This document shows positions 19,741-27,540 of a DNA stretch of 64,000 bases, one piece after another. The stretch is from Amycolatopsis bullii (GTDB lineage: Bacteria > Actinomycetota > Actinomycetes > Mycobacteriales > Pseudonocardiaceae): the NCBI RefSeq assembly GCF_014654205.1, contig NZ_BNAW01000007.1:1-64000 (forward strand). Direction: 5' to 3'. The notes below the pieces were generated by a model. That model was given only the letters and a program-made list of their open reading frames with translations. It had not been told where the DNA came from and did not search any database. The position numbers were made by a program, and so were the translations under genes. How positions within the stretch are numbered: position 1 is the first letter of the stretch; every line of letters starts with the position of its first letter.

Positions 19741-19758
19741 CTATGACCACTGTCATAG
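19741..19758. promoter_or_regulatory. TetR operator copy 2, containing the GNAT start codon
   Basis: CTATGAC-CACT-GTCATAG, a perfect 7-4-7 inverted repeat. The start codon of the GNAT gene (19743) lies inside the left arm. The centre is 50 bp from copy 1, about five DNA turns. Confidence 0.65.
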
Positions 19759-20384
19759 AGGTCGCGGACCGCTCGCCGGTGGCCACCCTCGTGGCGGCCT
19801 GCTCGCCGGACAGTCTCCGGCGCCGCTTCATGATGGGCGGCCCCGCACACCCGGTCGACGTTTTCCAGCGCTACCAGCGTTTCCTGCTCGCCGGGCCCCC
19901 GGACGGCGTCGCGCTGCTCGCCTTCCGCGGGGACACTCCGGTGGGGCTGCTCAACTTCGTCTCGGAGACGCCGGGGGAGGCGGAGATCGGGATCCTCGTC
20001 GCCGACGCGTGGCAGCGGCAGGGGATCGGCAGTGCGCTCAGCCGGTGGCTGTGGGCGTCGGGGCGCTGGGCGGGCTGGACCGTGCGGGCCACCGTCCAGG
20101 CCGGGAACACCGGCGCCGAGGCCCTGCTGCGGGGCCAGGGCTTCCGGCCGGTGCCGTCGTACGAGCGCGGGGAACGCGACTTCGTGCTGGTCGTGCCCGC
20201 CTGGGCTACCATGACGGACGTCATGAAGGAGGCGGCCGATGACCAGGACACCGCGCGAGCGGATGGTGCTCAGCGCCGCGCAGCTGGTGCGGATCCACGG
20301 TGTCGGGGCGACCGGCATGCGGGACGTGGTCGCGCACGCCGAAGCGCCGCGGGGGTCCCTGCAGCACTACTTCCCGGGCGGTAA
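19743..20384 (+). CDS. GNAT N-acetyltransferase with unusual C-terminal tail overlapping tetR
   Basis: The first 150 residues form a GNAT acyltransferase: acetyl-CoA loop region EIGILVADAWQRQGIGSAL (Q/R-x-x-G-x-G/A pattern) and the late strand FRPVPSYERGERDFVLVV. The frame then continues for about 60 arginine/alanine-rich residues, overlapping the TetR gene by 146 bp before a stop at 20384. That tail looks like out-of-frame TetR sequence, so the true domain ends near 20200 and the ancestral stop has probably been lost. ATG 19743 lies within a TetR operator and has no Shine-Dalgarno sequence, suggesting a leaderless message. Substrate unknown. Confidence 0.65.
   Translation: MTTVIEVADRSPVATLVAACSPDSLRRRFMMGGPAHPVDVFQRYQRFLLAGPPDGVALLAFRGDTPVGLLNFVSETPGEAEIGILVADAWQRQGIGSALSRWLWASGRWAGWTVRATVQAGNTGAEALLRGQGFRPVPSYERGERDFVLVVPAWATMTDVMKEAADDQDTARADGAQRRAAGADPRCRGDRHAGRGRARRSAAGVPAALLPGR
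20210..20225. promoter_or_regulatory. TetR operator copy 3, upstream of tetR
   Basis: CATGAC-GGAC-GTCATG, a perfect 6-4-6 inverted repeat immediately before the ribosome-binding site AAGGAGG (20226-20232) of the TetR gene. It gives an autoregulatory site of the same architecture as 19691 and 19741. Confidence 0.6.
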
Positions 20385-20835
20385 GGACCAGCTGATCGCC
20401 GAGGCCGTCACCTGGGCCGGCGACTACGCCGCCCGGCGCGTGGCCCGCTTCGCGGCCAAGCTCGAGGACCCGACACCGGGGAACCTGTTCGCGGCCATGG
20501 CCGCCCAGTGGACCGACGAGTTCACGACGTCCGGTTTCGACGCGGGCTGTCCGCTGGTGGCGACGGTCGCCGACACGGCCGCCACCAGCGACAGCCTGCG
20601 CGAAGCGGTCGGCAAGGCGTTCGAAGGCTGGCAGCGCCCGGTCGCCGCCACCCTGGAGCAGTTCGGCGTGCCCCCGGCCCGCAGCGCGTCCCTGGCGGTG
20701 CTGATGCTGAGCGCGCTGGAGGGCGCGATCGTCCTGGCGCGGGCGCATCAGGACGTCGCGCCCCTCGAGACGGTGGTCGCGGAGCTGCGGCCGTTGCTCG
20801 ACGGGGCCGTGGATCGCCGCCGCCGTCGGGCCTAG
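20239..20835 (+). CDS. TetR/AcrR-family regulator
   Basis: A 198-residue repressor. The N-terminal DNA-binding helix-turn-helix spans about 10-52 (VLSAAQLVRIHGVGATGMRD and APRGSLQHYFPGGKDQL). The C-terminal ligand-binding domain resembles the LmrA/YxaF subgroup (CPLVATVADTA). AAGGAGG stands 6 nt before ATG 20239. Three inverted repeats with GTCAT/ATGAC half-sites at 19691, 19741 and 20210 are likely its operators, giving control of itself, the GNAT gene and perhaps the membrane gene. It overlaps the convergent epoxide hydrolase by 4 bp. Confidence 0.85.
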   Translation: MTRTPRERMVLSAAQLVRIHGVGATGMRDVVAHAEAPRGSLQHYFPGGKDQLIAEAVTWAGDYAARRVARFAAKLEDPTPGNLFAAMAAQWTDEFTTSGFDAGCPLVATVADTAATSDSLREAVGKAFEGWQRPVAATLEQFGVPPARSASLAVLMLSALEGAIVLARAHQDVAPLETVVAELRPLLDGAVDRRRRRA

Positions 20836-21962
20836 CGGCCGCGGAAGAACTCCCGGATGTCCTCGACCAGTTCTCCGGGCGCCTGCAGCGACGCGAAGTG
20901 CCCGCCGGTGTCGTACTCCGTCCAGCGCGTGACGGTGTTCGACAGCTCGGCCAGGCCGCGCAGCGCGTGGTCACCGCGGAAGTTCGCGACGGCGGTGGGC
21001 ACACCGGAGGGCGCGGGCCGTTCACCCCAGCCGTCCTGTCCGGCTTCGAGGTAGAGGCGCGCGGCCGAGCCGGCGGTGCCGGTGAGCCAGAAGATCGTCA
21101 CGTTGGTCAGGATGGCGTCCCGGCTCACCGGGGTCTGGTGCGTGGCGGTGGGGTCCCAGTCGACGAACCACTCGAGGTTCCACGCGAGCTGCCCGGCGGG
21201 GGAGTCGTTGAGGGCGTAGGCGAGGGTCTGCGGGCGGGTGGCCATCTGGGTGGCGTAGCCGGAGTGGGCGTACCACCAGGTGGCGTTCTCCTGCGCCTTT
21301 TTGCGGTCCTCTTCGGACAATCGCTCGAGGTCGCCGGGCGCGGTCGGCACCCCGGCGTTGGCGACGGCGTTGACGTGCACGCCCAGCACCGCTTCGGGGG
21401 CGACACGGCCGAGTTCGGGGGAGACGATGCTGCCGAAATCGCCGCCGTGGGCGCCGTAGCGGGTATAGGCGAGCCGCCGCATCAGCTCGGCCCAGGCCTT
21501 CGCGACGCGGCGGGTGTTCCAGCCCCGATCGGTGGTCGGCCCGGAGAAGGCGAACCCGGGCACCGACGGCGCGACGACGTGGAAGGCGTCCTTCGGGTCA
21601 CCGCCGTGGGCTGCCGGATCGGTGAGCGGGCCGAGGACGTCCCGGAAGTCGGCGATGGTGCTGGGCCAGCCGTGGGTGATGATCAGGGGCGTGGCGTCGG
21701 GTTCGGGGGAGCGGACGTGCAGGAAGTGGATGCGCTGGCCGTCGATCGTGGTCGTGAACTGCGGGTATTCGTTCAGGCGGGCTTCCTGGGCGCGCCAGTC
21801 GAAGCCGTGCCGCCAGTAGTCGACGAGGTCGGCGAGGTAGGCCTCGCTGACGCCGTAGTCCCAGCCGGCGCCGGGGAGTTCGCCGGGCCAGCGGGTTCTC
21901 GCCAGGCGGTCGTTCAGGTCGTCGAGGTCGGCCTGGGGGATGTCGATGTGGAAGGGATCCAT
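20832..21962 (-). CDS. Epoxide hydrolase (EHN family, alpha/beta hydrolase)
   Basis: A 376-residue protein with the N-terminal EHN lid domain (FHIDIPQADLDDLNDRLART) and an alpha/beta hydrolase core. The oxyanion motif is HGWP (97-100), the nucleophile is D175 in HGGDFGS, and the catalytic histidine is in GGHFASLQAP near the C-terminus. The length is typical of microsomal-type bacterial epoxide hydrolases, which open epoxides to diols. ATG 21962 starts at the conserved N-terminus. The 3' end of the upstream sigma-factor gene overlaps it by 49 bp, which suggests co-transcription. Confidence 0.88.
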   Translation of the reverse strand: MDPFHIDIPQADLDDLNDRLARTRWPGELPGAGWDYGVSEAYLADLVDYWRHGFDWRAQEARLNEYPQFTTTIDGQRIHFLHVRSPEPDATPLIITHGWPSTIADFRDVLGPLTDPAAHGGDPKDAFHVVAPSVPGFAFSGPTTDRGWNTRRVAKAWAELMRRLAYTRYGAHGGDFGSIVSPELGRVAPEAVLGVHVNAVANAGVPTAPGDLERLSEEDRKKAQENATWWYAHSGYATQMATRPQTLAYALNDSPAGQLAWNLEWFVDWDPTATHQTPVSRDAILTNVTIFWLTGTAGSAARLYLEAGQDGWGERPAPSGVPTAVANFRGDHALRGLAELSNTVTRWTEYDTGGHFASLQAPGELVEDIREFFRGR

Positions 21963-22549
21963 GGGGCGACGGTCTCGCGGATATAGGACGGATCCGGTCC
22001 TGTTTGCGGGGAGCCCTCCGCTCGCGGGGTGTCGTGGTACGCGGTGGTGTCCGGCAGCGGCTGGGAAACGGTGAGCGCGCTCGCCGCCACCACGAACGCC
22101 GCTGCCACCGCGAAGGCTCGTCTCCGGACCGGGGTGGGGAATCGGTCTTCGGGCCCCCGCAGCTTCTCCAGCGCGCGATGCGCGGCAGCGTCGACCGCAC
22201 GCGGCGAAAGGGCGAGCGTCTCGGCGATGTCCGCCGTGCCCAGGGCGAGGCCGTAGCGCAGGACGAGGACCTCGCGATGCCGGCGGGACAGCCCGTCGAG
22301 CGGCGGGTCCGGCCGCGAGCGCCGCCTCCGCGCCAGCCGCACCACGCTCGCGTGAAGGCGGCGGGTCACCTGGGGCTCGTCGGTCAGTGGAGCCCGTCGC
22401 CGGTGCAGCCGGACGAACGCTTCTTGGGCGACGTCCTCCGCGTCGTCCGCGCCCAGCAGGTGGGCCAGCCGCGCCAGCTCACCGAAGTACCGCTCGAACA
22501 GGGCCCGGAACACGATTTCCCGCTCGGCGTTCCGCATGTTCACAGTCAT
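21914..22549 (-). CDS. ECF-type sigma factor with C-terminal membrane segment
   Basis: About 211 residues. Region 2 is RYFGELARLAHLLGADDAEDVAQEAFVRLHRR. After a short linker, region 4 is LSRRHREVLVLRYGLALGTADIAETLALSPRAVDAAAHRALEKLR. Beyond region 4 the chain has a single hydrophobic helix (AFAVAAAFVVAASALTV) and a polar tail, so the protein could be held at the membrane, with the tail outside. No anti-sigma gene is adjacent, so the fused helix may replace it; that is inference. ATG 22549 is chosen, with ATG 22537 possible. The extreme C-terminus overlaps the epoxide hydrolase start. Confidence 0.75.
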   Translation of the reverse strand: MTVNMRNAEREIVFRALFERYFGELARLAHLLGADDAEDVAQEAFVRLHRRRAPLTDEPQVTRRLHASVVRLARRRRSRPDPPLDGLSRRHREVLVLRYGLALGTADIAETLALSPRAVDAAAHRALEKLRGPEDRFPTPVRRRAFAVAAAFVVAASALTVSQPLPDTTAYHDTPRAEGSPQTGPDPSYIRETVAPWIPSTSTSPRPTSTT

Positions 22550-22646
22550 GGGTAGGCCACGCCCGACCCGCCTCACCGGTTTAGCCGGCCTGGGAGTGCC
22601 TACCGCCGTCGATGCGGATTTCGTGCCCGTGATGAACTCGCCGACC

Positions 22647-23630
22647 TCAGAGCGCGGGCACCCGCTCGGACTCGGGCGGCGGGCCGGGCGGTGTCCCGTC
22701 GCCGAACGGGCGGCCGCCCAGGTCCTCGCGGCCGTGCGGGGTGAGCCAGCCGGCGGTGTCCGGCCCGAGCGGGACGATCCCCGTCGGGTTCACGTTCTCG
22801 TGCACCACGTAGTAGTGCTCCTTGATCTGCGCGAAGTCGATCGTGTCGCCGAACCCCGGTGTCTGGAACAGGTCGCGCGTGTACGCCCACAGCACCGGCA
22901 GCTCGGTCAGCTTCTGCCGGTTGCACTTGAAGTGGCCGTGGTACACCGCGTCGAAGCGGACCAGCGTGGTGAACAACCGGATGTCCGCCTCGGTGATCGT
23001 GTCGCCGACCAGGTACCGGCGGTCCGCCAGCCGCTCCGACAACCAGTCGAGCCGGGCGAACAGTTTCCGGTACGAGTGCTCGTACGCCTCCTGGGATCGC
23101 GCGAACCCGCACTGGTACACCGCGTTGTTGACGTCGGTGAACACCTTCTGCGCCACGTCGTCGATCTCGTCGCGCAGCTTCTCCGGGTACAGCTCGGGCG
23201 CGCCGGACCGGTGGTACGCCGTCCACTCGGTCGACATGTCCAGCGTCATCTGCGCGAAGTCGTTGGTGACGACCTTGCCGCTCGGGACGTCGACGAACGC
23301 CGGCACCGTGATGCCGCGCGGGTAGCCCGGGTCGCGCTTGAAGAACGCCTCCTGCAGGCGCTCGATGCCCAGCACCGGGTCGCGGCCGCCGGGATCGAGG
23401 TCGAAGCTCCAGCTGCGCTCGTCGTGCACCGGCCCCGCGATCCCCATCGACAGCACCGGCTCGAGGCCCAGCAGCCGCCGGACGATCACCGCGCGGTTCG
23501 CCCACGGGCACGCCCGCGCCACCACCAGCCGGTAGCGGCCGGGCTCGACCGGCCAGCCGTCGCGGCCGTCGGCCGTGATGCGGTCCGGGAGGTAGTTCTG
23601 GTCGCGCTTGTACTCGCCCTTGTCGCTCAT
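22647..23630 (-). CDS. Glutathionyl-hydroquinone reductase (Xi-class GST, YqjG/EcmB type)
   Basis: A 327-residue thioredoxin-fold enzyme. The catalytic motif is ACPWANRA with C41. Other family segments are ERSWSFDLDPGGRDPVLG and YLVGDTITEADIRLFTTLVRFDAVYHGHFKCN. In actinobacteria lacking glutathione, members probably reduce mycothiolyl-hydroquinones with mycothiol, which is inference from the organism type. ATG 23630 lies 8 bp after the MarR gene stop, so the two form an operon and the regulator probably responds to quinones or phenolics. Confidence 0.9.
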   Translation of the reverse strand: MSDKGEYKRDQNYLPDRITADGRDGWPVEPGRYRLVVARACPWANRAVIVRRLLGLEPVLSMGIAGPVHDERSWSFDLDPGGRDPVLGIERLQEAFFKRDPGYPRGITVPAFVDVPSGKVVTNDFAQMTLDMSTEWTAYHRSGAPELYPEKLRDEIDDVAQKVFTDVNNAVYQCGFARSQEAYEHSYRKLFARLDWLSERLADRRYLVGDTITEADIRLFTTLVRFDAVYHGHFKCNRQKLTELPVLWAYTRDLFQTPGFGDTIDFAQIKEHYYVVHENVNPTGIVPLGPDTAGWLTPHGREDLGGRPFGDGTPPGPPPESERVPAL

Positions 23631-23638
23631 CGGCGTCC

Positions 23639-24115
23639 TCAGCAGTCGTCGGTCGGGGGAGCGGTGTCCAGTGCCGCGGCCAGCCGGGCCAGCACCGGCC
23701 CGGCCGTGCGGACGTCCTCGGCGCTCAGGTGGTCGAACACCGAAGCCCGCACGCGGGCGAGGTGGCCCGGGTAGGCCGCCTCCAGTCTGGCCAATCCGGC
23801 CGCGGTCAGCACGGCGTTGGACGCGCGGCCGTCCTCGGCGCACTTGCGCTTCTCCACCAGGCCACGGCGGGTCAGGTCGTCGACGACCCGGCTGATCCGG
23901 CTCAGCGACAGCCCGGTGGTCGCGGCCAGCGCCGAGATGCGCAGCAGGCGCTCGGGCGCTTCGGACAGCGCGACCAGCACCCCGTAGTCGGTGATCGCGA
24001 GACCGGTCTCGGGGAGGAACTGGTCCTCGAGCGCGCGCGGCAGCGCGGTGACGATGCGCATCAGCGGCCGCCAGAAGGCGGCTTCGTCGGGGTCGAGCGC
24101 GGAAAGATCACCCAT
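23639..24115 (-). CDS. MarR-family regulator of the quinone-reductase/YceI locus
   Basis: A 158-residue MarR protein with GLAITDYGVLVALSEAPERLLRISALAATTGLSLSRISRVVDDLTRRGLVEKR as recognition helix and wing. ATG 24115 matches the usual N-terminal length; an earlier ATG at 24184 would run over the operator-like repeat at 24136-24149. It is divergent from yceI and upstream of the glutathionyl-hydroquinone reductase gene, a common arrangement for quinone- or electrophile-responsive MarR repressors. Confidence 0.85.
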   Translation of the reverse strand: MGDLSALDPDEAAFWRPLMRIVTALPRALEDQFLPETGLAITDYGVLVALSEAPERLLRISALAATTGLSLSRISRVVDDLTRRGLVEKRKCAEDGRASNAVLTAAGLARLEAAYPGHLARVRASVFDHLSAEDVRTAGPVLARLAAALDTAPPTDDC

Positions 24116-24135
24116 GTCGGCGACTCTACCGAAAG

Positions 24136-24149
24136 CTTGCTTGCGCAAC
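24136..24149. promoter_or_regulatory. MarR operator-like repeat in the marR-yceI divergent region
   Basis: CTTGCTTGCGCAAC contains the palindrome TTGCGCAA plus an additional TTGC half-site in direct orientation. It lies between the divergent start codons at 24115 and 24223. The half-sites TTGC and GCAA are shared with the other MarR operator at 6984. Confidence 0.45.
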
Positions 24150-24222
24150 CAGCCAAAGTGAGTACAGTGTCGTTGAACCCTCAATCACCTGGGGGCGCCA
24201 CCACGAGGAGAGAAGAACGACG

Positions 24223-24780
24223 ATGACCAGCGCGACCACCTACCCCCAGCTGACCGGCGAGTACACCCTCGACGCCGCCCACTCGCGGATCGGGTTCGTC
24301 GCCCGGCACGCCATGGTGACCAAGGTGCGCGGCAGCTTCAACGAGTTCACCGGCACGGCGACCATCGACGGTGACGTGCCGGAGAAGTCGAGCGTCCAGG
24401 TGACCATCCAGGCCCACAGCATCGACACCCGCAACGCCGACCGCGACGGGCACCTCAAGGGCAACGACTTCCTGTCGATGGACGAGTACCCGCAGATCAC
24501 CTTCGCCTCGACCGAGATCAAGCAGACCGGCGACACGAGCTTCGACGTCACCGGCGACCTGACCATCAAGGGGGTCACCCGCTCGGTGACCGTCCCGTTC
24601 GAGTTCGAGGGCTCGGCCAAGGACCCGTTCGGCAACGACCGTATCGGCTTCGAGGGCTCCACCACGATCAGCCGCAAGGACTACGGCATCACCTGGAACG
24701 CCGCGCTCGAGACCGGCGGTGTGCTGGTGAGCGACAAGGTCACGCTGGAGTTCGAGATCTCCGCGATCAAGTCCGCCTGA
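24223..24780 (+). CDS. YceI-family lipid-binding protein
   Basis: A 185-residue lipocalin-like protein without a signal peptide. It has the family pattern GEYTLDAAHSRIGFVARHAMVTKVRGSFNEF, DEYPQITFASTEI and VTGDLTIKGVTRSVTVPFEFEG. YceI proteins bind polyisoprenoid or quinone-like lipids in a beta-barrel; the lack of an export signal points to a cytosolic role. GAGAGAAGAACGACG precedes ATG 24223. Context with a quinone reductase and MarR suggests handling of hydrophobic quinones. Confidence 0.9.
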   Translation: MTSATTYPQLTGEYTLDAAHSRIGFVARHAMVTKVRGSFNEFTGTATIDGDVPEKSSVQVTIQAHSIDTRNADRDGHLKGNDFLSMDEYPQITFASTEIKQTGDTSFDVTGDLTIKGVTRSVTVPFEFEGSAKDPFGNDRIGFEGSTTISRKDYGITWNAALETGGVLVSDKVTLEFEISAIKSA

Positions 24781-24911
24781 TCCCGCGAGCGGGAACCGGG
24801 CTCCCCGGTTCCCGCTCGATGATCCGCGGCCGGGTCGCGGCACCCTCCGGGGTCGGCTTTGGACCCACCGGTCCCCTTAATTCGCTGGCCCCGGCCGGGA
24901 GAATGGCGGGT

Positions 24912-25514
24912 ATGTCCACCGTCACCCCGTTCGCGGTCCTGGCCTTGATCGGCGCCGCGTCCGGGTCGGTCACGGCGTGGCTGCTCCTGCGCCGCGACCG
25001 CCCCGCCGAGGTGCTGACCCCGTCGGCGCCCCCGGAGCCGGTGCCCGACGAGGTCGCCGCGCAGCTGCTGGCGGACGAGCACACCATCCGGCTGGCCGAG
25101 CTGGCCTCCTTCGCCGAGCAGGCCGACGGCGACCCCGAGCGGCGCCAGGAATGCGTCCACGCCATCGCCGCCCGGTTCGACGACGACTGGCCGGACCCGG
25201 TCGCTTGGCAGGCCGAGCTGTGGCAGCTCCTGCGGCCCCACCTGCACCGCGAGTCCCCGCGGTTCTGGCCCGGGATGGACCTCGACCTCGACGACGTCGT
25301 GCTCTACGCGGTGGACCTGCGGGGCTGCGAAGTCCGCAAGGCGAGCTTCGTGGAGGCCTCCTTCGCCGGCCCTGTCGACTTCACGGGCGCGACGGTCACC
25401 GAGTACGACTTCACCGGGGCCCACGTCCGGATCGACGTGGCCGGGAGCTGGCCGCCGGGCTGGGCACCGGGCGAACCCGAGCCGCAGCCGTGGGTCGAGC
25501 TGCGGAAGCAGTGA
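24912..25514 (+). CDS. Membrane-anchored protein with short pentapeptide-like segment
   Basis: A 200-residue protein. The N-terminal hydrophobic helix (VTPFAVLALIGAASGSVTAWLLL) is a membrane anchor, followed by a helical cytosolic domain (RQECVHAIAARF and WQAELWQLLRPHLH). The C-terminal part has pentapeptide-like strands (VDLRGCEVRKASFVEASFAGPVDFTGATVTEYDFTGAHV). No function is recognised. ATG 24912 is preferred to ATG 24903 because GGGAGA at 24897-24902 is correctly spaced only for the former. It ends one base before the convergent GH31 gene. Confidence 0.7.
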   Translation: MSTVTPFAVLALIGAASGSVTAWLLLRRDRPAEVLTPSAPPEPVPDEVAAQLLADEHTIRLAELASFAEQADGDPERRQECVHAIAARFDDDWPDPVAWQAELWQLLRPHLHRESPRFWPGMDLDLDDVVLYAVDLRGCEVRKASFVEASFAGPVDFTGATVTEYDFTGAHVRIDVAGSWPPGWAPGEPEPQPWVELRKQ

Positions 25515-27518
25515 CTACGCGTCGCGGATCGGCAGGTCCGCCCCGTCGCGGAGGAACACCGGGATGCGCTCGGCCGGCGCGGGGGCCTCGACCCATTCGC
25601 CGCCCTCGTGCCGGGTTCCGGCCACCGCGTCCGTCCAGGTCGCGCCCGCGGGCAGGTACACCCGGCGCGTGGTGACCCCCGGTTCGAGCACCGGGGCCAC
25701 CAGCACGTCCGGCCCGAGGAGGAACTGGTCGTCCACGTCCCAGGCCGCCGGGTCCGCCGGGAAGTCGACGAACACCGGCCGCATCGGGGGGACGCCCTGC
25801 TCGTGGGCCACCCGCATCTGCTCCATCAGGTACGGCCGCAGCCGCTCCCGCAGGCGCAGCGACGCCGTGATCGCCTCGTACGCGGCCTCGCCGAACGACC
25901 AGACCTCGTTGGGGCCGCCGGTCATCTCCGGCCCGAACGCCGGGCGCGGATCGCGGAAGCCGTGCAGGCGGAACAGCGGGCAGAACACGCCGTAGGAGAA
26001 CCAGCGCACCATCAGCTCGCGATACTCGGGCGACTCGGGATCGCCGCCGTGGAAGCCGCCGATGTCGGTGGTCCACCAGGGGATGCCGGCCAAGGCGACG
26101 TTCAGCCCGGCCCGGACCTGGGCCCGCAGCGACGGCCACGTCGCCCCGACGTCACCCGACCACAGCGCCGCCCCGAACCGCTGGCTGCCCGCCCACGCCG
26201 ACCGGGACAGCAGCACCACCTCGTCGTCGCCCTCGGCGCGGATGCCGTCGTGGAAGGTCTGCGCGTTCGCCTGCGGGTAGAGGTTGAACACCTCCGCGCC
26301 CGGACCGGCGTGGAAGCCCAGGTTGTGCGGGTGGCCCGGCTGGATCTCCGGCTCGTCGCCGTCCAGCCACCACGCGCGCACGCCGAGGTCGTAGTAGTTC
26401 TCCTTGACCTTGTTCCAGACGAACCGCCGCGCCTCCGGGTTCGTCGCGTCGTAGAACGCCACCGGCATCTCGACGCCGAAGCCCTTGTCCTTCCACGGCG
26501 CGTGCGCCGGGACACCGCTCTCGGCGGCCACCAGCAGGCCCTGTTCGTGCAGCTCGCGGTAGTTCTCCGAGAGCGGGTTCACCGACGGCCACACCGAGAC
26601 CATCAGCTTGACGCCGAGGTCGGAGAGCTCGCGCACCAGCCCGGCCGGGTCGGGCCACTCGGCCGGGTCGAACTTCCAGTCGCCGAGGTGCGTCCAGTGG
26701 AAGAAGTCCGCCACGATCACCGACAGCGGCAACCCGCGTTCGTGGTACTCCCGCGCGACGGACAGGAGCTCCTCCTGCGTGCGGTAGCGCAGCTTCGACT
26801 GCCAGAACCCGGCCGCCCACTCCGGCAGCATCGGCGCGTGGCCGGTCGCGTCGGCGTAGTGGCCGAGGATCTGCCGTGGGCCGTCGCCGGTGGTGATCCA
26901 GTAGTCGAGCTGGCGGGCGTCGTCGGCGACCCAGCGGGTGCCGTTCTCCGCCAGCTCGACCCGGCCGACGGCGGGGCTGTTCCAGAGGAACCCGTAGCCG
27001 CGGCTGGACAGCAGGAACGGCACCGACACCTCGGCGTTGCGCTGCACCAGGTCGAGCACGAGGCCCTTCTGGTCGAGCCGGCCGTGCGTGTGCTGCCCGA
27101 GCCCGTAGATCCGCTCGTCGTCGTAGGCGCTGAAGCGCTGTTCCAGCCGGCCGTAGCCGTTGCGCGAGGGCATGAACAGCCGCGCGCCGGGCCACCAGAA
27201 GTGGGCGCGCTGCTCGGAAAGCAGCTCCTCGCCGGTGTCGGTGCGGACGAATTTCAGCTGCGCGTCGATCCCGGTGTCGGTGTCGGCGATCTCGACGATC
27301 GCGGTGAGCGCGCCGTTGACCACCCGGCCGGTCCGCCCCTCCACCGAGGCGGTGGCGGCGGACGGCTTCGCGGGCAGCAGCGCACCCGGGACGTCGTCGA
27401 GGATGCGGTGCCGTCCGGCCCGCACGCGCAGGCTGCCGTCACCCCACGGCTCGATGCGCAGCACCTCGTGGCGCACGCTGACTTCGAGCGAGCGGCCGTC
27501 TTCGGTCGTGGCGATCAC
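25515..27518 (-). CDS. GH31 alpha-glycosidase (alpha-xylosidase/alpha-glucosidase type)
   Basis: A 667-residue cytosolic glycoside hydrolase with no signal peptide. The GH31 nucleophile motif is WWLDGDEP (D386), and the acid/base aspartate is D456 in WSGDVGATW. The N-terminal galactose-mutarotase-like domain contains RIYGLGQHTHGRLDQKG. GH31 enzymes release alpha-linked glucose or xylose. It is the last gene of an ABC-importer operon, so it most likely cleaves the imported oligosaccharide inside the cell. The sugar (xylosyl versus glucosyl) cannot be settled from sequence alone. Start 27518 with GGAGA upstream. Confidence 0.88.
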   Translation of the reverse strand: MIATTEDGRSLEVSVRHEVLRIEPWGDGSLRVRAGRHRILDDVPGALLPAKPSAATASVEGRTGRVVNGALTAIVEIADTDTGIDAQLKFVRTDTGEELLSEQRAHFWWPGARLFMPSRNGYGRLEQRFSAYDDERIYGLGQHTHGRLDQKGLVLDLVQRNAEVSVPFLLSSRGYGFLWNSPAVGRVELAENGTRWVADDARQLDYWITTGDGPRQILGHYADATGHAPMLPEWAAGFWQSKLRYRTQEELLSVAREYHERGLPLSVIVADFFHWTHLGDWKFDPAEWPDPAGLVRELSDLGVKLMVSVWPSVNPLSENYRELHEQGLLVAAESGVPAHAPWKDKGFGVEMPVAFYDATNPEARRFVWNKVKENYYDLGVRAWWLDGDEPEIQPGHPHNLGFHAGPGAEVFNLYPQANAQTFHDGIRAEGDDEVVLLSRSAWAGSQRFGAALWSGDVGATWPSLRAQVRAGLNVALAGIPWWTTDIGGFHGGDPESPEYRELMVRWFSYGVFCPLFRLHGFRDPRPAFGPEMTGGPNEVWSFGEAAYEAITASLRLRERLRPYLMEQMRVAHEQGVPPMRPVFVDFPADPAAWDVDDQFLLGPDVLVAPVLEPGVTTRRVYLPAGATWTDAVAGTRHEGGEWVEAPAPAERIPVFLRDGADLPIRDA

Positions 27519-27540
27519 GGAATCTCCTTGGAGAGAGGAA

